Source: Ganoderma boninense (lineage: Eukaryota > Basidiomycota > Agaricomycetes > Polyporales > Polyporaceae). Taken from it: DNA of 64,000 bases. The stretch lies in assembly GCA_002900995.3 (NCBI GenBank), contig CM035310.1, positions 3,744,096 to 3,808,095 of the forward strand. The letters run 5' to 3'. The notes below the pieces were generated by a model, which ran no database searches, was not told the origin of the DNA, and saw only the letters and a program-made list of their open reading frames with translations. The first letter of the stretch is position 1; each line of letters opens with the position of its first letter. Positions 22,326 to 33,689 of this stretch are shown in pieces. A program made the position numbers and the translations under genes.

Positions 22326-24240
22326 CTAAATCCCGGATTGCTTTATGCCTCTCGGCGGGCGAGCCAGCGCCACCCCAAGCACCCGCGCCAGCTCGTCCAA
22401 GTCCGAATCCCGCCACGCACCTGTCCGGGGGTGGGGGTGTCCTTCATCGACATTCCCGAGCGCCAGCACCACGTCTCGCCAGAACGACGCCCCATCCGGA
22501 TCGCGCACGGGGAGCTAGCGCGCCAGGGGCTCCTCGATCAGCTCGAAGATGCCTGCGAGCGCCGCGCCGTTCGCGTAGAGCACGCTGCCCAGTGCGGCGT
22601 GTGCTCGCAGGAACGAGCGGCTGGGGAGAGCGGCGCGCGCCGCGGAGGAACTTGAGGCGCTGCTGGGGGCGCGGTCCAGGTCCTGGAAGGTCACGGTGCG
22701 CGGCGGGAGCAAAGTCGGGGATGTGGACGCGTGGAAGGCGAGTGGGAGAGTGGGAGAGCGCGGGTCGTGGTCCACGAGTTCGTAGGTGTGTGCGCACTGA
22801 TGAGAGACGGAGTGGTCGTGGTGACCGTGTGTGATGGGACGAGACGCGGCTGAGGGGAGTCAGGGAGGCAGAAGCGGAGGGAGGGAGACAACGCGTGGGG
22901 ACGAAGCAGAGGCCGAACGCGTCGAGCTTGGTGTGCGCGGTGCAGCAGAGCGAGAGCATGTTCGCCGGGTCGTCCATCACGCCAGCGCTGCCCGCGTCGA
23001 CATCGACGTAGCTGCTGTCGAGCTCGCAGAACCGCCGGAGCACCTCCAGGCTGAGCAGCACGGACTCGCGCCTCTTCTACGTTTGCAGCCCCCGGGGGTC
23101 AATATACCTGAGCTCCCTTCCAAGTCGCACATAGCTTCAAGACGCGCACCTTGTCGTGGTCGTAGACGTCCCTGTACACCACGAGGGGGTGCTTGAATAT
23201 CCTGACGGCGTCTACGTGGCCCCAGCTCGTTGCAGGGGGTGTCCGCACGCGGGACCGTATGTCCACGGCGCCGCTCGCGACGCAACGCTGTCCATCCCGT
23301 GCAAGGACCTGTGTGCCGGCGCAAGCGTGGAAAAAAGTAAGCAGATCAGTCACCGGGACTCCGGACATTGACAAAATGCACCCTGGTCACGCAGGGGGTA
23401 CGAAGACAGAAGGATGCACTCGTCGGGGTCGAACGCGCCGAACACCATCGCCTGAGTGCGAGAGGCCCGTGCACGGAGAGGCGTGGCCCCGCGCGAAGCA
23501 CTCCGGGTCCCTCACTCGCGCGTAGACTGGGTGTGGACAGTTGCCAGAGGGACAGGGGCACGCCCGATGTCGATTGCGGTCAGTCCGAGTCCGACGAACA
23601 TGAAGGTCGGGGGCACAAGACGCGTTGAAGGACAGAGGGGGGAGAACGACGTACATGGCCAGAAGAGGAACGCGACCCATGCGGACGCGAGGTGCTGCAG
23701 ACGCTGCGCGAGTGCCTCACCCGTCGCCTCTGCCTCTGCTGCTTCAAGTTCCCTTGTCTCCGATTCCATTGGTGGCTTGACTGTAGACGGGACATCAATG
23801 CTTTCCAGACCGCTGGCAGCGCAGGCACAGACTGTCTCCAGGACGTACCGTTCGCCTTCCACGAGACCCAGCTCGGCCGCGGCGTCGCACACGGCGTTAA
23901 TAAGACCACGAATGGTGGGACGTGCATGATGCGCCAGGTGTGCGGCTCGGGGCACCCAGTCTGGGACGTCCAGGTGGGCATATGGTGGGTCGTCGAAGAC
24001 TGCTAGGATGTGGGCCACCCGCATACGCAAAGTCGCTAGAGAGGGGAGGTCTTTTTCTCGAGCGATAGCAGTCGCGAGAGTCGTCGCGTCCGCAGGTCCT
24101 GGACCGGGACTAGACTGGTCGGCAGGAGGAGGCTCGCTGAGGAGGTCGAGGGAGGTGAAGAGGGTTAGGATATGCTGGAGACGTCGGACATGACGCTGGT
24201 GTGGTCGAGGGAATAGAGGGTTAGGGGAAGCTCGATACAT
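22326..24240 (-). pseudogene. HNH_2-like gene copy F (divergent; premature stop)
   Basis: Divergent member, start at 24240 (MYRASPNPLFPRPH). Exon 1 (24240-23655) ends at the family's conserved WP-donor (AFLFWPC) after HILAVFDDPPYAHLDVPDW, AAELGLVEGERYVLETVC and LASAWVAFLFWP. The core exon near 23303 reads VLARDGQRCVASGAVD. A following exon (about 23060-22905) has VLRRFCELD, DDPANMLSLCCTAHTKLDAF and LCFVPT: here the Asn and the His of the second half of an HNH_2 motif are both present, unlike A-E. The final exon has LPSRSFLRAHAALGSVLYANG, then an in-frame TAG (22515-22517), after which family homology resumes (GASFWRDVVLALG) to a stop at 22326. Exon borders between 23600 and 23340 are uncertain. 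Copies E and F are convergent. Confidence 0.62.
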
Positions 24241-25370
24241 GCTGTCAGTGGCATGTATGCGCGATGAACAGTCAGAAAAGACTAGCGTATGGGTCAAGAA
24301 GCGACAAAACGCACCATGTGCACCAGACAGAAGACTGGCTGAACGAATGAAGCACTTGCAGCCAGCTGACCTAAGCCACCGCGGACGAGGACGACGGTCA
24401 AAAGGCAAGTCCCCGCAGACACACTGGGCGCCAGTGGGTGCCCAAGGCCTGAAGCGCCTATGACGTTCCGGGGTCGGGCCGCTCAGGCGCTAAACAGGAC
24501 CGGCGCCTCAGGCGGCCGGTCGAATACTCTCTCTCTCTCTCTCTCTCACTATGATAGAACCCGACACTCCTCTGTCACGACTCTTCGGTCTACGTTTATG
24601 TCAGATGGAAAATGTACCTTCAAAGTCAGGTGGCAAATTCCCCCAGGGACGACAGCCTGAGCAAGTGGTCACTCATACCGGCATCTTCAGACTTTCAAAG
24701 TTTGAGCTCAACTTTCAATTGCATACACCTTATGCTCTGTGGCTACTCCACTACTGACCCATTCAAGTTGATTAAAATACACAGCATGTACTCGAGAAAA
24801 GTTGAAGGATATCTGACGGACGCCGGCGTCAGCAGCCCGGTGGAATTCGATCCTCGTGACACCGAAACGGATCCCCTGTCGCCACAATGCGTCTCCGTCC
24901 TGCCTCAATCGGGCCTCACAGGAAACATGCTCTCTTCGGTACGTCAATATAGAAAGCGCGACGACCGTGCTCGAGTAGATAAGTACTTGCTGACTCCGAG
25001 CCTAATTGGCGAGGTGATTAGAAGACATGGTGTAGATTGTTCGTCCTAACTCCGCCCTCCACTCACGAATACGCGTATCATTCTGGTCTGTCCGTCCTTG
25101 CGACATCAAGACTGACTCGAACCCAGCACGCTTTTCGAATTCGGTCCTGCCCCGTTTCCGGCCATTCAGTACGGTCAGTCGCCATTTCTATCAGCGACGT
25201 GAGCTTGCTCTCAGCCTTCCCTCCCATCGTCTTAAAGTCTTACTACTCAGCGCTCAGACTCTCAACACGGTCTCACGATCATTCGGTCGGGCTCGAGCCC
25301 ACCCATAAGTCTGTTGGGGAAGTCGGCTTCCCATTCCCCTTCTTACTCGCACGTACTCTCTGTGATAGAG
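24241..25370. other. Intergenic, no gene recognised
   Basis: Upstream of HNH-like copy F and of relic G. It holds the CT microsatellite and short frames without recognisable domains. Confidence 0.45.
24527..24547 (+). repeat. CT dinucleotide microsatellite
   Basis: About ten uninterrupted CT units in a region without recognised genes. Confidence 0.9.
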
Positions 25371-25479
25371 TCACCAGCTCTATGAACTCTCCGAAAACTA
25401 GATACCCCTTCCAGTGGACACAATCCCAGTCAGGCCCACCGTGTGAGCAATCCTCGCCAGCCCGTCTAAACATGGCATA

Positions 25480-26330
25480 TTCAACAGCCTATACCGTCGC
25501 ACGCACAAGCACCTCAATGTCTTCAAAGACCCATGCTACACCCACCTGGACACCCCGACATGGGTTACGCGTGTATGGCCAGAGGAATTCGAACTTATAT
25601 GAGGTGGATACGGATTTTTAGCGTACGCGACGTCGTCAAGTAGTTGTAGACCGCCGAGGATCTCGGGCTCGACCGGCTCGAAACAGGGCCCTGTTTGGCG
25701 GCAGGCGATCCGTTGCAGCTGCCGTATGCGCTTGCGTTGTCGATGTCGACGCCGAGTTCGCTAGTTCCAATGCTGAGGCCTGCGCTTGCAAGTTGCGAGG
25801 ACTTCGCAGCGCCTCGCGTCGACGGTGGCTGCGTTCTTGTTCTTGATATGGCCATGTACGTTTTGTTTGCCGTCGTCGTTTTTGTTTTCATCCAAGCTGA
25901 ATGCCAGTTCGCATCGTACGTCCATAGTTTATGCGCACGGATAGCAGAAGAAACGCACGATATACCGTGATGCCTGTTCCTCCGGGTAGTACGCTACTAC
26001 ACCTGCGCTTCCAGACGACTCGGAGAACGCGCAGAATGGCCCACGGCAAAATGCAGCTTCTTTGGAGGACTCCGACTCCGAGTCTTATCTTCTCCCCGAC
26101 CCGGAGCTGACTCGTATCCACGCCGCGCTGGCGGGCACGCTCCGCCTGAGCGGGGCGTACAAGACTTTTCACAGGATCTTCAACTTTCTACCACTGACGC
26201 ACGACGGGCACTCGGCATACCCGGCCCCCAGCGGGAGTGCGTTCTGCCCCTCTGAGTTTCGTCGAGTACGAGGTCGTGCTTCGCGAGAGGTGTGCGGTTG
26301 AGGCGCGCCATGATGCGGGAGGGGGGAGCA
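25480..26330 (+). pseudogene. HNH_2-like relic, copy G
   Basis: Broken copy closest to F. At 25480-25600 the translation THKHLNVFKDPCYTHLDTPT matches the THILAVFDDPPYAHLDVPDW region of F. At 25810-25860 LASTVAAFLFLIWP matches LASAWVAFLFWP. At 26062-26250 the C-terminal block appears: LPDPELTRIHAALAGTLRLS, then GHSAYPAPSGSAF, as in copy E. The nuclease-like core is unrecognisable and stops occur throughout. Confidence 0.62.
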
Positions 26331-26679
26331 GATGGACATTGGGCGCGACGGGCGCGCGGAGCGTTGCGTAGTTAGGCAAAGAGGGGGCTGAGATCGGGCC
26401 CGGAGAGGGGTCGTTGACGACGGTGTTCCCCGCTGTGCCTTGTCGTCTAGGTTTTGGTGCGTTATGATCTTGTCCTGACCATCCGATGGTACTTCGTAAC
26501 AGGCACAACGCCGCGAGTCTTGACAACTTTTGATTGTTACACCCTTTCTGCTGCGGACTCGAGGCACGAGTTGGAAGCCAGCTGAGGGAATACATATTCG
26601 CTCCAGCCTGCGGGATGCAAATAATCTATAAGCGCTATCGTGTTACGACTCGGAGGACAATTATGCAATGTGTCTAGGG

Positions 26680-28090
26680 CTATACTACAAATCCGTGTTC
26701 AAAATGCGATGGAGGAATATATCAATGGTGGGATGCAGGATGCGAGTGCGATGCCGGGATGAGGGAGATAATGCAGGGAATAATATACATGCGCGAAATA
26801 AAAATAATGTGAGATGCGTTCTTGGAGGTCGTATCATGGACGTGAAATCATTCATATGAGTCGGTAGTTTTTGCGTCTCCGATGCAAGGAGGTGTCGACC
26901 CGCGAGGCGGCCCTCGCGTACGTGGTTGAGCGCGGAACTAGCCCGCGAGCTGCACCTCAGCCTGGAGGATGTTCCCGGAAAATGTGACGATTCCGGTGAG
27001 CGTTAGGTCTTGCAGCTTGAACTGAGTTGGGCGCAGGTTCGCCGCCGGGGGCTGTCCGGGGAATCTCGCCGCCTCCTGCAAGACCATGGGATGTCAGAAT
27101 TGTGGTGAGTAGTTCCCAAGGGAACAAAAAAAGACCTACTTTGAGAAATCTGTCAAACGCGAACGCAATGCCCTTGACCAGGGCTGCGCCTTGTAGCTCT
27201 TGGTGAAAGTTCAAGCCCTTCGTACCCGGCCCACTGCAAAACAGACGCTCTCCGTCAGCGCTCGACATAGCAGCAACGACGGAAGAGCACTCACCGTGAT
27301 TTTGAGCCAGAATTTGGCACCACAGGCCTTCGAGAAGTAGTCGAGGGCTTGCGCGAGGGAGGGGAACTTGGCGCGAAGAAGATGATCTGGGGTACCGGCA
27401 AGCAAGGCCAGGGAGACTCCGCGTCCGCTGTGGTCCACAGTCAGGATGCGGGCGGAGGGGGAGCAACCGACGGGGCGCGATTGGGGGATACCAACATTAT
27501 GCAGAAAGCGAGAGCACAGACGTAGAAAATGGAGGGGGTCTAGAGATGCAGCGGGATACGAGCTCGAGCAGAAACGGCGGTGAGGATGACCATGGCGAGC
27601 TCGCGCGAGCATAAATACGGACGCGTACGAGTAGACCAAAGCTGTATGGAGTGCAAAAGGGTACAACGTAGCAAAGCGCGGTCTCAAGCTGGAGAACGGA
27701 TATTGGTGGCAAAGCGGTGGGCACTCGATGCGGTTAGAAAATGCGCAATGACTGGCCACGCACATGTTGTAGATGAACGCGCACGACACTTGGAGAATGC
27801 ATAATCCTAGTGAATTCATGTGCGACGTATATGTAGTCATTCAGAGTGGGTTGAGCAGCGCGCGAAGATGTTGCCACTGAGTTGCCGCAAGCCCCAAACG
27901 GATGAAGCGCGCGCTAGATGTGTGGCCAAAGCGCGATGCGTCACCGAGCATTACATGTCAAAAGAAAAGGAGACGCGATTACGATTATGTTGGCCGAAAG
28001 GCCACATGAAGCTTCGACACTTTGGAATATCGGCCAAAGGCAACCGTCGTTAAGGGGATCACCCGGAGCAAAGCCTCAGCCCTGGCAGCT
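26680..28090 (-). repeat. Duplicated block, L1 copy
   Basis: The L1 gene plus its flanks is a direct duplicate of about 30330-31800. Shared 3'-flank text includes GATGCGAGTG and ACATGCG. The shared 5' flank includes TTGCCACTGAGTTGCCGCAAG, found at 27870 and at 31594. So a unit of about 1.4 kb, not just the coding part, was copied. Confidence 0.65.
26938..27497 (-). pseudogene. Small protein of unknown family, L1 (start disrupted)
   Basis: Three exons parallel the intact paralogue L2. Exon 1: ILTVDHSGRGVSLALLAGTP, FPSLAQALDYFSKACGAKFW, then LKIT. Exon 2: WAGYEGLNFHQELQGAALVK, then GIAFAFDRFLK. Exon 3: ARFPGQPPAANLRPTQFKLQ, ending ILQAEVQLAG. Compared with L2 one base is missing just after the aligned ATG at 27497, so that ATG reads out of frame; translation would need an upstream start (an in-frame open stretch extends to 27840). 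I do not recognise the family. No signal peptide, membrane segment or catalytic motif was identified. Same strand as L2. Confidence 0.55.
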
Positions 28091-28289
28091 TGAGGTAACG
28101 GCAGGTTGCCACTCGCCCCAGTTTGTCTGCCAAACCCATTGAATAAAGTTATCGTTAGTGACAATAACGCAGATATCGCTAGATCAGTCGTAAGAAACTT
28201 AGCATTCATAACGATCCCTTCAACGGGGCTCGTACACGGGCGGCGAGAGGCGAGGGCTAGCCTGGCATAATAGTTATTAATTAGTGGTT

Positions 28290-28505
28290 TAAACGCGTTT
28301 TATTGCAAGAAGAGGTAGAGTATTAGTTATGATCCCCGGTTATCTGATCGACAAATCGCAGAGGAAGGAGTTGCTGTGTTGAATGAGACTCGGATGAGGC
28401 CGGAGCTGGCCTGGAGTCTAATATGTGGCTGAGCTGTTTGGTCATGTTAGGATCTAAAGGCGTCGCCTTCCTTTTTGAGAGACCTCCGTCTGGTTTGATT
28501 CCAAA
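28290..28505 (+). repeat. Dispersed non-coding repeat, copy 2
   Basis: Second copy of the 20165-20395 element, same orientation, with small indels. A weaker third trace containing GTTAGGATCCCAAGCCTCAG is at about 32325-32355. The B-box-like stretch here is GGTTTGATTCC. Confidence 0.6.
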
Positions 28506-28765
28506 TTCAAGCGTCGGCACTCAATACTTAACCTCTGCCATGAATTCCTCACCTGCTCCATTTAATGTCGCATGCAATCCGTACTCCGCATATCCGATGT
28601 TTGCGGACCGATGCTTGTTGTCCGCCCTCACTCCGAGGAACCATCACGCTCCACCGTCGTGAACCGCGGCCCTTACCCATACAGGCTTTGCTAGTGTCGC
28701 ATCCGCCCATCTTCGTTCCTTGCGACATCTCCAGCACTATAGTGGGGCTTCGCATCGCGCAGTAG

Positions 28766-28773
28766 TATAAAAA
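28766..28773 (+). promoter_or_regulatory. TATA box upstream of the 28.8 kb F-box-like gene
   Basis: TATAAAAA lies 58 bp before the ATG at 28832, at normal spacing for a fungal core promoter. The promoter therefore looks intact although the reading frame downstream is broken. Confidence 0.5.
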
Positions 28774-28831
28774 GCCGACGGTAAGTTCGTCGTTCCTCTC
28801 ACCCGTATCCACCAACCTCTGCAGAACCTCC

Positions 28832-30044
28832 ATGAACCGCGCCATGTCTCTGTCTACACAACTCGCTGCTTCTCCCGTCGACTCGTGCAGCCCATGGATC
28901 CCTCCTGAACTCGTCCATCTTATACTTGTCTACCTTTGGGAAGGAGAACCCGCCGAGTCACAGAGCAGAGCCGCTTTGCTGAAGACCATCGTCCTCGTCA
29001 ACCGCACCTGGCTCACCCTCGCCGCTCACATTGTCGCTCGCGACCCCCACCCTTGCTGCTATCGCAACTCAAAAGACTTCATCCGACTCATCGCCCAACC
29101 CCCCTCACGCAAAAGACCCCAGAGACCTTTTCTCCACTGAGATCAACCGCGTCGCGAACGATACCTGCCGCTCCCTCACCATGCACGCCGACGGCCGTCC
29201 CCAGCGGCCCCATTTCAACGACGACGGGCCCGTCGGCGTCGGGCTCGCCTTCGAGCTCGCCTCCGTCCCCCACCGTCTCCCCAACCTCCGCCACATCTCC
29301 ATCACGCACACCGACTGGGCCCACGTCCACATCTTCCAGCACTGCGCTTATCGGGCTTCCCCCCGCAGGCGACGCACCTGTCGCTCACCTACGCCTTCAC
29401 CGACGCCTCGCGCGGCCACATTCGCCCCTCAGCGTCGACAACGCCCTCGCGTGGACCTACCGGCCCATCTTCGGGCGCACCAAGCCCGCGTCCGCCCCGG
29501 GGCTCCGCCACCTCGCCCTGTCGGGCGTCCCGACCCCGATGCCAGCGCTCCTCCTCCGCCACGTCTGCCCGAACGTCGAGACCCTCGAGCTCACGCGCCC
29601 CCTCCCCGGCCAGCTGCCCGCCCTCGTGCCGCGCCCCCCTCCGTGCGCACCCTGGTACTGCGCTACCCGGGCACGGCGCCGTCAAAGAGGGAGATGGCAG
29701 CATGGCTGCTGCCCGTGGTGCTCAAGAGGGAGATCTTCCCGCCACTGGCCATCGCACGTTCCGGTTCCGGGGGGGCGCGAGAGCTAGACGTGCCACCGGC
29801 AGTACGGCCGAGGATCGTCGTAAGGTCGGGCACGCCGGACCCTGTGTTGTTCATCGAGCTGTGGCGCGAGTGCAGGCGGTGCGACGTCGAGCTCGTGTAT
29901 GAGCGCGACGACTCGCGCGGCCCCGTCGTGCCCCCCGGGGCCTGTCGTGAGGCTCTGGGCGCGTACACGGACGGGCCGTCGCCTCTTGTCGTGAAGGCGC
30001 TCCCGTACTGGAAGGAAGGGCGCCCCCTCCCCGGGTATTATTAG
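28832..30044 (+). pseudogene. F-box-like gene with several frame changes
   Basis: The N-terminus WIPPELVHLILVYLWEGEP, then LKTIVLVNRTWLTLAAHIVA, is an F-box-like opening. Coding sequence then moves between frames: TEINRVANDTCRSLTMHADG and LPNLRHISITHTDWAHVHIF in one, LSLTYAFTDASR in a second, TYRPIFGRTKPASAPGLRHL and HVCPNVETLELTRPLPGQLP in a third, then back to SVRTLVLRYPGTAPSKREMA through VVKALPYWKEGRPLPGYY and a stop at 30042-30044. Changes fall near 29105, 29345, 29430 and 29640 with no obvious introns. Family: Agaricomycete F-box-like proteins with a leucine-rich middle. Either a young pseudogene with an intact promoter or a region with several indel errors. Confidence 0.58.
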
Positions 30045-30647
30045 GAGTTTGCCGTAGCCGTCGGTGTACTGCTGTGAGCATTTAGGCATCAGGATCATCG
30101 GCATCTTTGTGTCGGAACTTTTTTTTGTCTATATGGACCGCTTCACCGTGATTTTGCCTGTGTCTGTCGCAACCTAGTTCTTATTTTCACTTTGGGAGAG
30201 CTGGCGAATAATACGAGCTGTCGGCAATCAGAAGGTGGGGGACAGAGACGAGGGCGGTTTGGTGTGTTATTGAGGCTTCTGGGGGTGACTAAAGTATACG
30301 TACATGCGAAATTAGATCTATGCTATAATAAATAAGTATGCGCTGTGTGGAATGCAATGAGAGAGATGAGGATAGATTTGGATGATGGGGGATGCGAGTG
30401 TGAGATACGATGTGAGGATGAGTACTAGGGGACGGGGCAAGGTGTAAAGTACAGAATATAATATGGACATGCGAAATATACGAAGTAATGTAAGGTTCGT
30501 GCGTGCAGGGCGTGTGAGGGTCGTGTAATCATCCATTTGAGGTGTCGTCTCTGAGTGTTCAGTGGATCAGAATGGTGAGGGCGCCGGAGGTGGCGGGGCG
30601 GCGTCAGCTAGCCTCGAGGCCTCGTTCGCGTACGAGCGCGCTGCTGC

Positions 30648-31226
30648 TCAAGCGCGCGGCTGCCCGGCGAGCTGCACCTCCGCCTGGAAGATGTTCCCTG
30701 TGAATGTGACGATCGCGATGAGGACGAGGTCGTGAAGCGCGTACTGAGCCGGGCGCAGGTTCGCCGACGGTGGGTGCCCAGCGAACGAGGGAGCCTCCTA
30801 TGCGAAGGCCGACGTTGGGTCAGCGGAAGGAGTCGACGAGGGGAAATGAAGAAAACGGAACGTACGCGGAGGAAGCGGTCGAACGCGAGCGCGACGCCCT
30901 TGACGAGGCCCACGCTTGATAGCTCTTGGCTGAAGTTCATACCCTCGTACCCAGCCCACTGTAATTGAGCGTGATGGGCTCGATCAGCCGTAGGTACAGC
31001 AGGGATATACAGGAGTACTCACAGTAATCTTTAACGAGAACTTGGAGCCGCGATAATTCGAGAAATGGTCCAGAGCTTGCGCGAGGGACGGGAACTTGGT
31101 GCGGAGGGCATTCTCCGGGGTACCCGCGAGCGCGGTCATGGGGACGCCGCGTCCGCTGTTGTCCACAGTCGGGATGCGGCGGAAGGGGGAAGCACCAGTA
31201 GGATGCGATTGCGGGACGACCAACAT
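30648..31226 (-). CDS. Small protein of unknown family, L2 (intact)
   Basis: Three exons (31226-31023, 30958-30866, 30797-30648) with GT-AG borders and phase 0 throughout encode 148 residues. Recognisable family pattern shared with L1: TVDNSGRGVPM, then LAGTPENALRTKFPSLAQAL, SKFSLKIT, WAGYEGMNFSQEL, LVKGVALAFDRFLR, and AGHPPSANLRPAQYALHDL, ending IFQAEVQLAGQ. Between copies the differences are mostly conservative while phase and exon borders are kept, which argues for a real protein. I cannot assign a function; no signal peptide or transmembrane helix in the chosen start. The start codon was picked because L1 aligns from there. Confidence 0.6.
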
Positions 31227-31799
31227 TGCTCAGCGAGATGCTACAAACGTAGAGAAACGGAGTCCGGGGAGGCGCGAGCTCGAGCAGAGAACGACAGTGT
31301 CCATAGCGGAGAGCGAGCGAGGTCATAAATACCAACACATACGAGTACACCAAAGCTATAGAACGCGCAAGGACACACATCATAACAAAGCGCAGTCTCA
31401 AAAGCTGGAGAGCAAATGCAGGTGGCAAAGCGGGAGGACTCGAGGCGGACAGAGCAGGGCGAGGACGGGGCTTGCGCGCGCCGCACATCAGCGCGCACGA
31501 CTCGACGTCGATAGCATCCTAGGAGAGTATACACAGAGAGAAGCGAAGAGCCATCGAGCAGAGACTATTCGTAGCCGGGAGCATCGCGCGATGGAGTTGC
31601 CACTGAGTTGCCGCAAGGTGCAAGAATGAAGCGCGCGTGTGCGCGTGTGTGCCGAAAACGCGACAGGCCATTCTGCAGTATCGACAGAAAGAGAAAGCTG
31701 TGAGATCGTCAAAATACCGGAGGAAGTCTCCAGGACTTTGAGACACCGGCCAAAGGACGTCGCAAGCAAAACGTTGCCAGCCCAGGGGAGAGATAAAGC

Positions 31800-32472
31800 A
31801 AGCTTGAGGCCGCCACGCATTGTCTGTTTCTGTTGTTAGAAGTCACCGTCAGATTTCAAAGCAGATAAACAGAAATACTTAAGATGATGCATGAATACTC
31901 ATCAAGAGTAGCAGGCGATTTGTTGTTTCCTTGCAGGAACACTACGAATTTTGCCCGGGAGGTCACTGCCGGAAGACCATCAGATTTGCGCCACGATTGT
32001 CACGTATGTTATAACGAGAGAGATAATCATCAAATCTTCACGAAAGCGATACATGGTTCCAGTAAGAAAGCGACTGGCGGCCACGGCGTCGTTCGATCTT
32101 GCCCGGTACCCGTGAGAGCGTAGTAAGAGTCCTCCGAGAGTCTCAGCCTAGAGCAAGAAAGCAGTGAGTGTGAATCCGGTGGTCCAAGTTCCGTTGTGTG
32201 TATGTGAGATAATAATAAAAACAGAGCCCAGAGCTGTGAGTGAAGCGAGTCGCCGCACGGAAAGATGGTGCCTCGAGGCGAGAGTTGGGACGTCGGGCGT
32301 TGGCGGAGACCACTCTTGTTTGGCGTGTTAGGATCCCAAGCCTCAGCCTTCCCGATTTGTCAGTGAGAGCGCCGGAACAGGCTTATGTAACCATTCTGAT
32401 TGTGAGGGGCCGGAAACCCTCGTCCCCGTCGTCCTCTTCCTCCTCGACCTCGCTGGCTCCTTTTTCCCCGCC
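31800..32472. other. Intergenic; 5' region of the 32.5 kb gene
   Basis: No coding frame recognised. It carries a partial trace of the dispersed repeat (about 32325-32355) and a pyrimidine-rich leader (32415-32470) directly before the next start codon, typical for fungal 5' UTRs. Confidence 0.5.
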
Positions 32473-33611
32473 ATGGAATCCCTCAACCTCAACAACCTCG
32501 CAAAGTCTCTCCCTTCCTCCAGCTACGCAAATGCTGAGAAAGAGCTCACCAACAACTTCAGAGGTTCGTCTCCTCGTCGCCATATCTCTCCCTCATCCAT
32601 GTAGCCATCTCCACTCGACCGTCCTAACCACTCAATCCACCACCCCGTTCAACCCGTAGCTGCTGCTCTCAGCCTTACCACACTGTTCCGCTCATCCAAG
32701 ACCGCCTCCAAACGCGCGTACAATGCTGGTTACTCCGCAGCTTGCCACGACCTCCTCAACATGATTCAGCAAGGCGTCTCCACCGAAGCAGACCCCTCCC
32801 GCGAGGTCACCATCGGCCGTATCATGGACTACATAGAGGCTCGCCTCGAGGCAATTAGGGCTCGTGAGGAAGAAGAAGATGAGGAAGAGGAGAAAGAACG
32901 CGCCGCCAAAGGTGGCCCGCCCTCTACCGCAGGCCCCAGCGTCGTCGTCAAACCCGCCGCTAAGCCATCCAGCCCGACGCTCCCCCAGCTCCCACACGAC
33001 GAGATCAGGTACGTGCTCCCTATCCTGTGCTCCTTGTGTACGCCTGTCGTCAACAGTCGTTCCGTCTTGATCAGCCCATCGCGCCTCCGACGCCGTACAC
33101 CCCATCGAACATGGAAGCCTCTCGCGCCTATGCCCCACCCTCCCTTTCGTCGCCCACCCCTTCCGTCCTCCCGCTCCGACCCCTCCCCGCACAATCGACG
33201 ATGCAGCCCTTCGCCCGCACATCCCTCAAGTCCCGGCTCTCCGTGAACCCGAAAGAGCTCCCGCCCGCACCCATGTCCTTTACGTACGAACCGCCCGCGA
33301 TCGCCGACGTCTCCGTCTCCACGCTCGCCTCGGACCCCCACCAGGAACACGAACACCCACATCTGTTCTCGTTTCCCCCCGTGGCGGCGAGCACACCGCT
33401 CAAGCGGAGACGAGAGGCCATGAGTACCAGTGCCGACGGACCCCCGACCTCCGATGGTGCTGCCGCGAGCGGCGCCGTGGGCACGAGCAGACGACGCACG
33501 CGCAGCTGGCGCGGGGACCAGGCCAAGCAGCAGCAACAACACAACACCAGCGTGTGGATGCCGCGGAGGCGATGGACGTCGAGGAGGAAGGGCCGCAGCG
33601 GAAGCGTGTCG
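32473..33611 (+). CDS. C16orf72/HAPSTR1 (DUF4588)-like protein
   Basis: Exon 1 (32473-32563) MESLNLNNLAKSLPSSSYAN, intron, exon 2 (32660-33008) with AAALSLTTLFRSSKTASKRA, then YNAGYSAACHDLLNMI, and IGRIMDYIEARLEAIRARE followed by an acidic run. The order A-A-x-S-x-T-x-L-F/Y, S/Y-x-x-G-Y, D-L-L-x-x-I and a basic/aromatic helix resembles the animal HAPSTR1 (C16orf72) stress-response regulator of the HUWE1 ubiquitin ligase and its fungal DUF4588 relatives. Exon 3 is proline-rich and disordered with a basic PLKRRRE. The likely end AEAMDVEEEGPQRKRVARR (stop at 33609-33611) is in a different frame from the exon 3 body, and exon 2 to 3 phase also does not close with the visible GT-AG sites, so one or two indels or a missed splice must be assumed. 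Nuclear location inferred from basic clusters. Confidence 0.48.
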
Positions 33612-33689
33612 CGCGCCGATAAGGGTCGTACATGCTTCCCGTCGCATCTGCATCCGGTCTGTCGAACTGTTGTCCTGCTGTAGGAGAAG

